NCBI GenBank assembly: GCA_019186945.1
Contig: JABAQJ010000008.1
Span: forward strand, 62,001 to 126,000
DNA: 64,000 nt
From: Gemmatimonadaceae bacterium
GTDB taxonomy: Bacteria; Gemmatimonadota; Gemmatimonadetes; Gemmatimonadales; Gemmatimonadaceae
Reading direction: 5' to 3'
The translations under genes were made by a program, and so were the position numbers. This document shows, one piece after another, positions 11,372 through 19,689 of the stretch. Within the stretch, counting starts at the first letter, position 1. Every line of letters starts with the position of its first letter. Below the pieces are notes generated by a model. It made no database searches. It was not told the DNA's origin and saw only the letters and a list, made by a program, of their open reading frames with translations.

Positions 11372-12703
11372 TCACCCAGGGATGTTGGGGTTGGTTTGTC
11401 GTTCGGAGCGCGGGACAGGGAAACAGAGATCCTGCACCTGCAAGTGCGAGCTGGCACCGGGCAGTTCGAGCGGATCGAGCGCGCCCGGAGTGGCCGCTGC
11501 CTTCCAGCGTCTCATGTCGCCAAGGCGTCGAGCTTCGAGCCAGAGTTCGATGCCACGTTCTCGCTTGAGCAAGCGCCAGGCTTCGTCCGCGGTCGCCGGC
11601 ACCGCGAGCTGTGCGGCATTGGCGTTGGATCGGGCCAGATTGATCGCGGCGAAGGCGCCGTCGACATCGTTGCTTCTGAGCTTCACCTCAGCTTCAACGA
11701 GACGCATTTCGCGACCGCTGGTGAGCCGGATGGGCGAGGCCGAGGTAGTGTGCTTCGCTTCGGGCAGGAAGGGAACGCGTCCACAGCACTCGATCGCCGC
11801 GTCACCCAGCAACGTGGTTGTGGTGATAGGAACGCGCGGATCGCTGGTGGCGATCTTGTAGTCGTTGTACCAGGTGCTCCACTGCGTATGTGCGCGGTAG
11901 GGCGTGTTGCCGATGGACCACGCGATCCGATTGCGCTGGTCGTCATCGCCGATGTTGAAGTACGACATGTTGAAGGCGAAGGCCGTGCTCACCTTCCCGG
12001 CATCGGTGGCGGCGTCGCTGTTCTTGCCCAGGTAGAGACGCACGGAGGCTCGGCCGCCGTACGCGGCCGTCGACTGCGTGGTCATGGTGGCCGCAGTGCC
12101 ACCGGTAACGGCGATCGCTTTGGTGAACAGGCTTTCCGCACGGGTGAGGTACGTGGCGCTGGGCACGATCGGGCCGCCGTCGATTACGGCCTCGCACATG
12201 TTCTCGCCTAGCAGGCGATTGGCGAAGCCGGCGTATACGTACGCGAGCTGAAGCGCATTGAGATAGGCCGCCGGCGTCTGGAGCGATCCGGTTGGAGGCG
12301 GTCCGGCCGCCTCGAGGCGGCGAAGCGCTTCTTCCGCCTGCCAGCGGGCGCGCTGTGCCTGCTCCCAGTGGGTGTTGAGATCCCCGTCGTCGACTGCCAG
12401 TTCGCCATTCTGCCAGCGGTTGGTGATCCCGAAGCTTCCGGTGGAGCCGGCGGGATGAATCTCCCGGGCGACGGCGGCTCCGGTGTAGCCGATCCAGTTG
12501 ATGCCGCTCGACAGAGCGCGTCCAGCGCCATTCACCATGGCAGTGGCTGCATTTCTGTCGGAGAGGAACTGATCCTGGACGGGACCAGGATTCGTAACTT
12601 CAGTGTCGCACGCGGCCAGTCCCGTGATCAGCACAGCGCCACACGCGACGGTTCGGAAAAAACGCATGGTCACGGACTCGGGTCGGAGGTGAAGGTTCGT
12701 CAT
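11372..12703 (-). CDS. SusD/RagB-family outer-membrane lipoprotein
   Basis: 443 residues (431 from the second Met at 12667, which gives the cleaner lipoprotein signal MRFFRTVACG...GLAAC). The N-terminal mature sequence TEVTNPGPVQDQFLSD and the TPR-like helical core (AYLNALQLAYVYAGFANRLLGE; ASVRLYLGKNSDAATDAGK) are typical of RagB/SusD. The C-terminus (REMRLVEAEVKLRSNDVDGAFAAINLARSN...ERGIELWLEARRLGDMRRW) is the classic family ending with the RxxELxxEGxRxxDxxRW-type motif. It should form the lid over the SusC partner encoded just upstream (11-bp gap). Substrate unknown; no glycoside hydrolase is adjacent. Confidence 0.94.
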   Translation of the reverse strand: MTNLHLRPESVTMRFFRTVACGAVLITGLAACDTEVTNPGPVQDQFLSDRNAATAMVNGAGRALSSGINWIGYTGAAVAREIHPAGSTGSFGITNRWQNGELAVDDGDLNTHWEQAQRARWQAEEALRRLEAAGPPPTGSLQTPAAYLNALQLAYVYAGFANRLLGENMCEAVIDGGPIVPSATYLTRAESLFTKAIAVTGGTAATMTTQSTAAYGGRASVRLYLGKNSDAATDAGKVSTAFAFNMSYFNIGDDDQRNRIAWSIGNTPYRAHTQWSTWYNDYKIATSDPRVPITTTTLLGDAAIECCGRVPFLPEAKHTTSASPIRLTSGREMRLVEAEVKLRSNDVDGAFAAINLARSNANAAQLAVPATADEAWRLLKRERGIELWLEARRLGDMRRWKAAATPGALDPLELPGASSHLQVQDLCFPVPRSERQTNPNIPG

Positions 12704-12714
12704 GGTCTGGATCC

Positions 12715-15700
12715 TCAGAAGACGACGCGCAGCGCGGCAACGAAGTTCGCTGGCGGCGGCACGTGTTCGAGGATGGAGCGGACGGACGCGTCGAACCCTC
12801 CGTTATTACCGGTTTCCGGATCGAAAACCGGGAAGTCCTTGTTGACCCACTTTACGGCATTGCGCGCCGCAAGCGTCAGATTGGCCGAGGACAGGCCGTG
12901 GAGCCAGCTTCGGGGAATCGGTACCATCAGCGACACGTCCCGCAGCTTGAAGAAGTCGGCCGGATAGACGAAGTAGTCCGCACGCGTGAGTGACACGGTG
13001 CAGCGCGCCTTCTGGAGCGCGGGCACTTCCGCGAGCCGATTAGTCTCCTGCATCGTGTAGAAGTCGTAGCACCCGGGCCACCGGACCGAGCGGACGACGG
13101 CGTTGTACGCAGCGCCGTCGTAGATGTAGTGCCCAGCCTGATATTCGCCGTTCGCGGTGAGCGTGATGCGGTACGGGAGCGTCAAGCTCGTGCGGATGCC
13201 GAACGTCCGCGTCGGCAGGTTGGGACCGTGGATACAGTCGTCCGGGTCCGTACTGATGATGGGGTCGGCTCCCCTTGCGCTGGCGTTAGTGACGCACTGG
13301 TCGGTGCGGATCACCGGGATCGCCTGTCCTTCCATGATCCAGCCGAAGTTGCCGAGTGAGAAGTCGGCTGCGCCACCGAGCGACAGTACCTCGCTGGAGG
13401 ATGTGTACACGGAGCCACCGATGGTCCACTCGTAGTTCCTCGTGCGCAGTACCGGCACGTCGGCCGTCAGCTCGATGCCGCTGCTCTTCATGGAGCCGAC
13501 GTTCTTGAGCTGAGAATTGAGGAATCCGAGGGATGGGATCTGGCGCGCATTGAACAGTGCGTCTTCGATCTTTCGCGAGAACCAGGTAAAGGTGGCGGTG
13601 AGGCGATCGCCCCAGAATGCGGCATCGAACCCGGCTTCGAGTTCGCTCGTGCGCTCCGGGCCGAGCTTGCTGTTCCCGACGTTACGGGTGAAGAAGGCCG
13701 GCTGGCCGCCCCATCCGACGGGATCCCAGGTGCGGACGGCATCGAACGCTCCCGGTGCACGCCCCGATTGGCCCCAGGCGGCGCGGAGCTTCAGCTCCGA
13801 CATCCACTCCGGCCAGTAGTCCTCTTCGGAGGCGACCCACGAGAGGCTCACCTTTGGGTAGTTCTGCAGACCGAAATCCTTGCCGAACGCACTGTTGCCG
13901 TCGACGCGCAGTCCTGCCGTCACGAAGTACCGGTTCTTGTAGTCGACCAGCAGTTGACCGAATCCGCCAGCGTTGATCACGCGCGAGCGCGCTTCGAAGC
14001 CGAGCGTCGTCCCGGCGCTGGACACCGTCGGATCGCCTGGGCCGGGGAAGTTCTCGCCATAAGCCGACGTTTCGCGATTCTCGGTCGTGATTCCCTGCCC
14101 ACCCCAGGACAATGTCGTACGCAGCGACGAACCGAACGGTCGCACATAGTTGCCGGCGTAGTCGACCGTGATGCTCTGGTAGGAGTTCTGCCGGTCGGAG
14201 ATGATGCCGGCCGGGGCGAGGATGAAACCGAAGGGGCGGAGGTTCCGGTTATTGATCTGGGCCAGGTCGTAGCCCAGCGTCAGCTTGTTCGTGAAGTCGG
14301 CCCTTGGAGTCCAGTTTACCGAGCCACCGGTAATGAGGTGATCTATGCGACTCTCGATGCGCTGGTTCAACATCTTGGACACGATCTCGGGGCGATCGTT
14401 CGAGGCGTAGTTCCGGTCGCGGCGGAATGAGTTCAGCGTCAGGCCGTGCGCGTTGTTCCCGGCGGCCGTGTTGGCGATGTTGTCCTTCGTGTACGAAGTA
14501 TTCCATGTGAACAGCAGGTCCGGCAGCGGCGAGAACGAGAAGTTGCCGCGAATCGCGTTCTTCTGCTCGTTGTCGTTGGGTAGGACGCCATTTTCGTTGG
14601 TGGTTGTGCCGGAGACGAAATAGCGCAGCGCTTCGGCGCCACCGCCCACGGAGAGCGAGTACCGCTGTTGCAGTCCTCTGCGGAGCCACGGGTCGATGAA
14701 AAGGTAGCGCGACGTTCCGCCGGCGCGGGAAACGCCGCGGGTTGGGAGTCCCTTGAAGCGGTTCGGGAACGAGTCGCGGTATGCAGCCATCGTCCCGGAG
14801 CATGGCGACACCGTGACACATCCATAGATGGTGTCGCTCGGTGGAGCCTTGCTCATGTCGGGGCCGAATGGCAGTGCCTGAGCGAATCCCTGATCCACAT
14901 TGAACGTCCACACGGGCTTCCCGGAGCGGCCGCTCTTGGTGAAGATCTGGATTACGCCGGCCGCGGCTTCGGTTCCGTACAGGGTGGCAGCGGCTGCGCC
15001 CTTGATCACCTCGACGCGCTCGATGTCGTTCGGATTGATGTCGTTCAAGGGGCTGGCGACGTCATTTCCGCTGCGCAGATCCGAACCCGTGGGTGGCACG
15101 TTGCGCTGGTAGCCATCGCTGCGGATACGAACGCCATCGACGTACAGGAGTGGCTGATTGCTCATCGCCACGCTCACGTTGCCACGCAGCCGGATCATCG
15201 ATCCGCTGCCGGCGCCGGCCGAACTGGGCATGACCTGCATGCCGGCGGCCTTTCCCTGCAGGAGCTGGCCGACGTTGGATGGCGGGAGCGACACTTCCGA
15301 CAGGTTGATCTGGGAAATGCTGTTGCCAAGCTCGCGCTGGCGCGCAGCGCCGGCGGTACCGGTTACCACGACCGCGTCGAGCGAAAGTGCCTGCGTCTTG
15401 AGCGTGAAGTCCTGTGTGGCCGTCTGCCCGTCGCGCACGGTGAGCGTCATGTCCTCCGGCCGGTATCCGATGAGGATGGCGCGCAGACGCACGGTGCCAG
15501 TCGGGACGTTTACCAGAGTGTACTTGCCGTTGTCGGCGGTTCGTGCCCCAAGTCTCGTCCCAACGACCTGGATCTGGGCATTGCCGAGCGGCTGGCCGGC
15601 CTCGCCGCTCACGGTTCCGGTCACGGTACCCGTTTGTGCTTCCAAGCGTCCCGTGAACAGCATGATGGCAGCTGCGCTGCACGCTGCCAGTAGAGGTAGC

Positions 15701-15726
15701 AACTTTCGGCTGACGTAATGAGGCAT
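12715..15726 (-). CDS. SusC/RagA-family TonB-dependent outer-membrane transporter
   Basis: 1,003 residues from the ATG at 15726, preceded by AGAGG; the frame is open for 20 more codons upstream but the signal peptide (MPHYVSRKLLPLLAACSAA...RLEAQ) fixes this start. An N-terminal CarbopepD_reg module (VTGTVSGEAGQPLGNAQIQVVGT) is followed by the SusC box (SLDAVVVTGTAGAARQRELGNSI), a plug domain (LLQGKAAGMQV; IRLRGNVS; PLLYVDGVRI; DIERVEVIKGAAAATLYG) and a long 22-strand barrel ending in aromatic VF, as expected for an outer-membrane barrel. It imports an oligomer or peptide together with the SusD protein encoded 11 bp downstream. Confidence 0.96.
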   Translation of the reverse strand: MPHYVSRKLLPLLAACSAAAIMLFTGRLEAQTGTVTGTVSGEAGQPLGNAQIQVVGTRLGARTADNGKYTLVNVPTGTVRLRAILIGYRPEDMTLTVRDGQTATQDFTLKTQALSLDAVVVTGTAGAARQRELGNSISQINLSEVSLPPSNVGQLLQGKAAGMQVMPSSAGAGSGSMIRLRGNVSVAMSNQPLLYVDGVRIRSDGYQRNVPPTGSDLRSGNDVASPLNDINPNDIERVEVIKGAAAATLYGTEAAAGVIQIFTKSGRSGKPVWTFNVDQGFAQALPFGPDMSKAPPSDTIYGCVTVSPCSGTMAAYRDSFPNRFKGLPTRGVSRAGGTSRYLFIDPWLRRGLQQRYSLSVGGGAEALRYFVSGTTTNENGVLPNDNEQKNAIRGNFSFSPLPDLLFTWNTSYTKDNIANTAAGNNAHGLTLNSFRRDRNYASNDRPEIVSKMLNQRIESRIDHLITGGSVNWTPRADFTNKLTLGYDLAQINNRNLRPFGFILAPAGIISDRQNSYQSITVDYAGNYVRPFGSSLRTTLSWGGQGITTENRETSAYGENFPGPGDPTVSSAGTTLGFEARSRVINAGGFGQLLVDYKNRYFVTAGLRVDGNSAFGKDFGLQNYPKVSLSWVASEEDYWPEWMSELKLRAAWGQSGRAPGAFDAVRTWDPVGWGGQPAFFTRNVGNSKLGPERTSELEAGFDAAFWGDRLTATFTWFSRKIEDALFNARQIPSLGFLNSQLKNVGSMKSSGIELTADVPVLRTRNYEWTIGGSVYTSSSEVLSLGGAADFSLGNFGWIMEGQAIPVIRTDQCVTNASARGADPIISTDPDDCIHGPNLPTRTFGIRTSLTLPYRITLTANGEYQAGHYIYDGAAYNAVVRSVRWPGCYDFYTMQETNRLAEVPALQKARCTVSLTRADYFVYPADFFKLRDVSLMVPIPRSWLHGLSSANLTLAARNAVKWVNKDFPVFDPETGNNGGFDASVRSILEHVPPPANFVAALRVVF

Positions 15727-15784
15727 GAGGAAACCTCTAATAGGGGGGAATCTTCCCGCGGCACATCCCGAGTGGCGCAGCACC

Positions 15785-15812
15785 ACGATACGGCCTGAGC
15801 CGAGCGAGTCAA
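15785..15812 (-). promoter_or_regulatory. Possible sigma70-type promoter for susC
   Basis: On the minus strand TTGACT (complement of 15807-15812) and TATCGT (complement of 15785-15790) are 16 bp apart and lie about 60 bp upstream of the susC start, just after the stop of the PKD lipoprotein gene. The -10 box is weak, so this is a suggestion from pattern only. Confidence 0.3.
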
Positions 15813-15813
15813 G

Positions 15814-16167
15814 TCAGTTGACCCGGATATCAACGCTATCATCCTTTTGATCTGCCGTACCGTCAGTGACGACGACACGCACCGTGAACGTGCCGCGTGC
15901 CGTATACGCGTGCCGAAACGTGACGCGCGCCTGGCTGGCGCCATGAGTCGGGTAGATTTCCGACGTCGTGTCGCCGAAGTCGATCTCCAGACCAACGAGG
16001 TTGGGCCCTTTGGCGGCGGCCACCAGCGAGATGGTGTCGCCCGGTGCAGCGATTTCGGTACTGGCTGAGAGGTCGATGGTGAGTGAGGCGACCGGTTCGA
16101 CGGTGGACTTGTCGCAGGCCATCAGGCCGGAAACTGCGAGCAGGATTGCGAGACGCCAGGATGTCAT
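15814..16167 (-). CDS. Small PKD-domain lipoprotein
   Basis: 117 residues. MTSWRLAILLAVSGLMACD is a type II signal peptide with cysteine at residue 18. The remainder is one PKD/cadherin-like beta-sandwich: ASLTIDLSAS... , GLEIDFGDTTSE, then RVTFRHAYTARGTFTVRVVVTDG, where 'FGD' and 'HAYTARGTFTVRVVVTD' are the PKD signatures (GDG...HxYxxxGxYxVxLxVxD). It is probably an outer-membrane-anchored accessory protein of the SusC/SusD pair encoded 87 bp downstream. Upstream on the same strand lies the 592-aa secreted protein (82-bp gap). Confidence 0.85.
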   Translation of the reverse strand: MTSWRLAILLAVSGLMACDKSTVEPVASLTIDLSASTEIAAPGDTISLVAAAKGPNLVGLEIDFGDTTSEIYPTHGASQARVTFRHAYTARGTFTVRVVVTDGTADQKDDSVDIRVN

Positions 16168-16249
16168 GCGACAAGGATCGGAGGCAGGTTGCGACGCCGC
16201 CAGTCCCGAGTGAATCGACCCTTCATGCGGCGCCTCTGGTGCGAGCCGT

Positions 16250-18028
16250 CTACCGTGAGATCACGACGATCCGGGAAGCTCGTACGGGGATCGTCCCTTC
16301 GGCGGCGATTTCGAGTTCCAGCGCGTACCGTCCCGGTTTGAGCGAGGTGAGGTCGACCACGACCGATCGCGGTGTGTAACCACGGCCGCGGGCCGACACG
16401 TCGCGCATGCCGACAGAGACTGGTTTGGCCTCGCGAATGAGACGTAACGCGGTGAGTCCCTTTCGCAGCCAGTTTCCCGAGCCGTCGGAATCCTCGGGCG
16501 CGACGGTGATGGACACCTGCATCGCTTCCCCGGTGGGACGCGTGTTGTACGTCTCCCAGTAGATGCCGATGCGGGAATCGGGCTTCATGGTCACGCCGGG
16601 ACGTGCGTGCGGTGTGACGTCTTCCAGAGTCTCCGGCATGTCATCGTACGGATCGAAGATGAGGAGGTCGGAGACCTGCACTCGTGAGCCGGGCATATCG
16701 CTCGCTCGAAGACCATACCGTGCACGAGCGAGGATCCTGGCAGAGGGAGCGGCTACCTCCGCGCTCATGAGTGTCGGCCCCCACGCGGACGTTGCTACCA
16801 TGACGCCGCGTGGATGCGGGGGAGGGGCGTCCAGTCGAACGATCGTCGCGTCGCTCTCCTCTCCGCGGGTCAGCACCAGCGCCGCCGTCAGATCCTTTGC
16901 GTTCGCGGCTTCCGGGAAGGCAGCGTCGCTGCCGACGTCGTAGGCGACCACGACCACCGCGGAATCGCCGCGACGGAAGAGCGCGGCCTGGTGTGGCAGG
17001 GGAAGCAGCCGCTTGGCGTATGCGGCGTGGTAGCGGGCGCGCACGCCGGGAAGGCCCTTGCCTCGCCAGCCTGACGAATCGCTCAACGCTGGATTGCGGA
17101 CGGAGGCTGCCATCGGGAGCATTGGGTGGGCCGGGGTGGGTTCATGGCCGGTGATGCCGCCGCGGGCACCGAAAGGGCCGCCATTCTCGCGCGTGAACTG
17201 CCGCGCCCATCCGTATCGCAAGGAGAGTTCACGCTCGTCTTCATCCTCGCCGAACCCCAGCGTCTGGACGGAAGGCGCGTCCTCGATGAAGTGTGCGTAC
17301 ATGACCCGTGCGTAGTACTCGGTTCTGGCGTCGTTGCCGGGCGACGAGAACATCGGTTTGGCCAGCCACCAGATGCGATTCTCGAACGGGACGCGCCGTG
17401 TGCAGTTGAAGTCGCGGTAGTCCTTGAGCAGCAGGTCGTCGAGGATCAGCTTCATGTCCCGCCAGTCGCAACGTTCGCCCGTGGGCATCGCGTCCAGCGC
17501 GATCGCGAACAGGCTATCGGCGTCGTGGTAGCGGCTCGCCATGTGCAACGCAAAGCCCTGCAGGGCAAAACACCACCAGCCATCGACCCTGCAGCGCCGT
17601 GCGGCGGCGATGGCGTCGTCGAAGCGTCCAGCCTCCGTGAGGTAACGAACCACCTGTCCGCTGGTCCATCGTTCGCCAGGGAATGCGCGGGCATTGGAAT
17701 CCAGTCTGGCAATCAGCGTCAGGCGGGCGTCTACTATAGACTGCGGCTCCCGCGGTGGCGGGGGGCTGCTCTCGTCGTACCAGTAGCAGAAGCGCCCGAC
17801 TCGTTCGTCACACGCGCCGGAGCCGCCGCGTGACACGCTCATGCCGGGAAGGCGATCGCGGCGGAACGCCTCGAACTCGAGCTGGGCGGCCTTGAGTGCG
17901 GTGACGGTCGGTCCGGCTGCGTCGGGCGTGACACTCCTGACGCCCACGACCTGGCCGTCCGCCGTCGATGACAGGATCAGCGCGAAAAGCGAGACGACAC
18001 AGGTGGCGGGCAGCCGGCAACGAGACAT
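16250..18028 (-). CDS. Secreted protein of unknown function with TPR-like region
   Basis: 592 residues, not assigned to a family. A signal peptide (MSRCRLPATCVVSLFALILSSTADGQ) is followed by a cysteine-bearing region (GACDERVGRFCYWYDES), a helical TPR-like segment (residues ~95-190: SIVDARLTLIARLDSNARAFPGE...AGRFDDAIAAARRC...SRYHDADSLFAIALDAMP) and a conserved-looking stretch ELSLRYGWARQFTREN. The C-terminal half is beta-rich and ends with an amphipathic strand motif (GRYALELEIAAEG). Gene order suggests a link with the downstream PKD lipoprotein, susC and susD, all on the same strand. Similar mixed helical/beta secreted proteins with 'GWxTD-like' segments occur in related phyla, but the match here is weak. 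Confidence 0.7.
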   Translation of the reverse strand: MSRCRLPATCVVSLFALILSSTADGQVVGVRSVTPDAAGPTVTALKAAQLEFEAFRRDRLPGMSVSRGGSGACDERVGRFCYWYDESSPPPPREPQSIVDARLTLIARLDSNARAFPGERWTSGQVVRYLTEAGRFDDAIAAARRCRVDGWWCFALQGFALHMASRYHDADSLFAIALDAMPTGERCDWRDMKLILDDLLLKDYRDFNCTRRVPFENRIWWLAKPMFSSPGNDARTEYYARVMYAHFIEDAPSVQTLGFGEDEDERELSLRYGWARQFTRENGGPFGARGGITGHEPTPAHPMLPMAASVRNPALSDSSGWRGKGLPGVRARYHAAYAKRLLPLPHQAALFRRGDSAVVVVAYDVGSDAAFPEAANAKDLTAALVLTRGEESDATIVRLDAPPPHPRGVMVATSAWGPTLMSAEVAAPSARILARARYGLRASDMPGSRVQVSDLLIFDPYDDMPETLEDVTPHARPGVTMKPDSRIGIYWETYNTRPTGEAMQVSITVAPEDSDGSGNWLRKGLTALRLIREAKPVSVGMRDVSARGRGYTPRSVVVDLTSLKPGRYALELEIAAEGTIPVRASRIVVISR

Positions 18029-18238
18029 CAGAACGGTCGGGTCGAAGATGGAGCGATCCTCCGTACAATAGTTCGACCACGCGCTTCAGGGGGAGCCCTC
18101 GCCCGCTTCGTCACGGGCTGCGTTCCGAAAGTTCACACGCCAGCGCCGCCAGTCCCTGCTTCGACCTGTTATTCGGCCTTTGCGGCGGCTCGGTCGGTCT
18201 CCTTGGCCGCACATGGTGGGGCTGCGAGCGAGCGTCGA

Positions 18239-18255
18239 GTATGCCACGGGCATAC
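18239..18255. repeat. Perfect 17-bp dyad (GTATGCC-ACG-GGCATAC)
   Basis: A 7-bp perfect inverted repeat with a 3-bp spacer, 52 bp upstream of the chosen start of the pRiA4b ORF-3-like gene, in the 278-bp gap between divergent genes. The size and position would suit an operator for a dimeric regulator; no regulator gene is adjacent. Confidence 0.4.
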
Positions 18256-18306
18256 ATTCCCGCTACGGCCCTGTGTTGAGCCGTGCTTTGCTTCCACTGC
18301 CTAACG

Positions 18307-18849
18307 ATGCCGGCCGCGCCCGACGTTCTCGACCTGCTCCTCACACTCGGCGACGTGGATCCGAGCGTGTGGCGCCTGGTGCGCGTGTCGTCCGGAGCGA
18401 CGCTGGCTCGCGCGCAACGCGTATTTTGCACGTGTTTCGGCTGGAGCTGGGGACGGCCGTATGCGTTCGAAGCGCTCCATCTCCGCTACCCTGGGCGCGG
18501 TAGGGAAGTCGAGGAAGAGGCTAACGCCGTGCGGTTGCGGCAGCTGCTTCCGGATGTGGGTTCGGCGATCGAGTTCGCGTACGGTGGTGCGCGCGGGTGG
18601 GATGTACGAGTTCTGGTCGTCAGGCGATTTCCGGCGAGCGCCGGACTCGTGACGCCGCGCTGTCTGGAAGCGGAGGGCATAGCTCCGCCGCTGGACGCGG
18701 GTGGCGCGATCGCGTGGAACGAGCGTTTGCAGGAGGCGATCGAGGATCCGTCATACGATTTCGCCACGCGGATGGCCGATTCGGGGCGTGCCACACGACC
18801 GGGGGCGCCGCTGGCCGCCATCAACGCCGAACTTGCCGTACTTCGATAG
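18307..18849 (+). CDS. pRiA4b ORF-3-like / 'IS1096 passenger TnpR' family protein
   Basis: 180 residues. The opening LLLTLGDVDPSVWRLVRVSSGATLARAQRVFCTCFGW matches the conserved core of the plasmid pRiA4b ORF-3 family (L-x-D-I-x-P-x-V-W-R-x-(I/V)-x-V-x-x-x-x-T-L-x-x-x-H-x-x-x-x-x-x-x-G-W). The later part (EALHLRYPG; EFAYGGARGWDVRVLVVRR) matches the 'FxYxYDFGDxWxHxI' region in weakened form. The biochemical role of the family is unknown; despite the database name it is not evidence of a mobile element. The ATG immediately follows a CCTAACG heptamer; an in-frame Met 8 codons upstream is possible. First gene of a tight trio. Confidence 0.75.
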   Translation: MPAAPDVLDLLLTLGDVDPSVWRLVRVSSGATLARAQRVFCTCFGWSWGRPYAFEALHLRYPGRGREVEEEANAVRLRQLLPDVGSAIEFAYGGARGWDVRVLVVRRFPASAGLVTPRCLEAEGIAPPLDAGGAIAWNERLQEAIEDPSYDFATRMADSGRATRPGAPLAAINAELAVLR

Positions 18850-18858
18850 GAAGGCTAC

Positions 18859-19689
18859 GTGCGTCTGATCTCGCTCTGTCCGTCGTTGACCGAACTGCTA
18901 TTCGACCTGGGTGCCGGCCCGGAGGTAGTGGGACGGACGAAGTTCTGTGTTCATCCCCAAGGGCTGGTAGATCGCATCGAGAAGCTCGGTGGGACGAAGA
19001 ACCCGAAGCTCGACCGCATCGTGGCGTTGCAGCCGGACATCGTCTACATGAACGAAGAGGAGAACCGGCGCGAGGACGCCGAAGCGCTTCTGGCGCACGG
19101 GGTGCGCGTGGATGCATCGATGCCCCGGACGGTCGAGGAGACGGCCGTCATGGTGGAAACGATCGCGGCAAGCGCAGGGCGCGGGATTGCTGGTGCGCGC
19201 ATCGCCGGGGACATTCGGAAGCGCGCGGCGCGCGTGCGAGCGTCGGTCGTTCAGAGCGGTCGTGCGGTGACGTTCGCCTATCTGATCTGGCGAGAGCCTT
19301 ATATGACCGTCAGCGACGCTACGTTCGTTGGCGCGCTCTTGTCGCTGGCGGGAGGGGTGAACGTGTTCGGCGCCATGGCGGACCGATATCCGGAAGTGAC
19401 CGCGCTGCAGCTGGCAAGAGCGCGGCCGCAGGTCGTGTTGTTATCCACCGAGCCGTTCCCGTTCGACGATCGCCACGCCGACGAACTTGCCCGTGCGACC
19501 GGACTCGGTCGCGGCCGGTTCCGCATCGTCGATGGCGAACTGCTGTCGTGGCACGGATCGCGCACCGCTCGCGGCATCGACTACGCGGACGATGTCTTGT
19601 CGGCGGTACAGGCGGGTGTGTCTGCGGGCACGGACGATGGGGGCCGCAAGGATCGCGACGTATCGAGCATGGAGGAGCGCGATGCCTAG
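18859..19689 (+). CDS. BtuF-like helical-backbone metal/cobalamin receptor, leaderless
   Basis: 276 residues from a GTG start 9 bp after the preceding stop, with AGGAAGG as ribosome binding site. The fold signature is that of class III periplasmic binding proteins: MRLISLCPSLTELLFDLGAG, VVGRTKFCVHP, KLGGTKNPKLDRIVALQPDIVYMN..., AYLIWREPYMTVS, FVGALLSLAGGVNVF, RYPEVTALQLARARPQVVLLSTEPFPF and GELLSWHGSRTARGI. These are typical of BtuF and related 'cobalamin-binding' proteins. There is no signal peptide: the first beta strand starts at residue 2, so the protein should be cytosolic unless the start is wrong. No ABC permease or ATPase is adjacent. The 3' end overlaps the next gene by 8 bp, suggesting translational coupling. 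Confidence 0.85.
   Translation: MRLISLCPSLTELLFDLGAGPEVVGRTKFCVHPQGLVDRIEKLGGTKNPKLDRIVALQPDIVYMNEEENRREDAEALLAHGVRVDASMPRTVEETAVMVETIAASAGRGIAGARIAGDIRKRAARVRASVVQSGRAVTFAYLIWREPYMTVSDATFVGALLSLAGGVNVFGAMADRYPEVTALQLARARPQVVLLSTEPFPFDDRHADELARATGLGRGRFRIVDGELLSWHGSRTARGIDYADDVLSAVQAGVSAGTDDGGRKDRDVSSMEERDA

Noticed and set aside
15785-15812. Bacteroidota-type -33/-7 promoter for susC
   Set aside because: No TTTG/TAnnTTTG pattern is seen; only a weak sigma70-like pair was kept, at low confidence.
18307-18849. Possible mobile element because the family is called 'IS1096 element passenger TnpR'
   Set aside because: The name is historical; no terminal inverted repeats, transposase or target duplication are visible around the gene.
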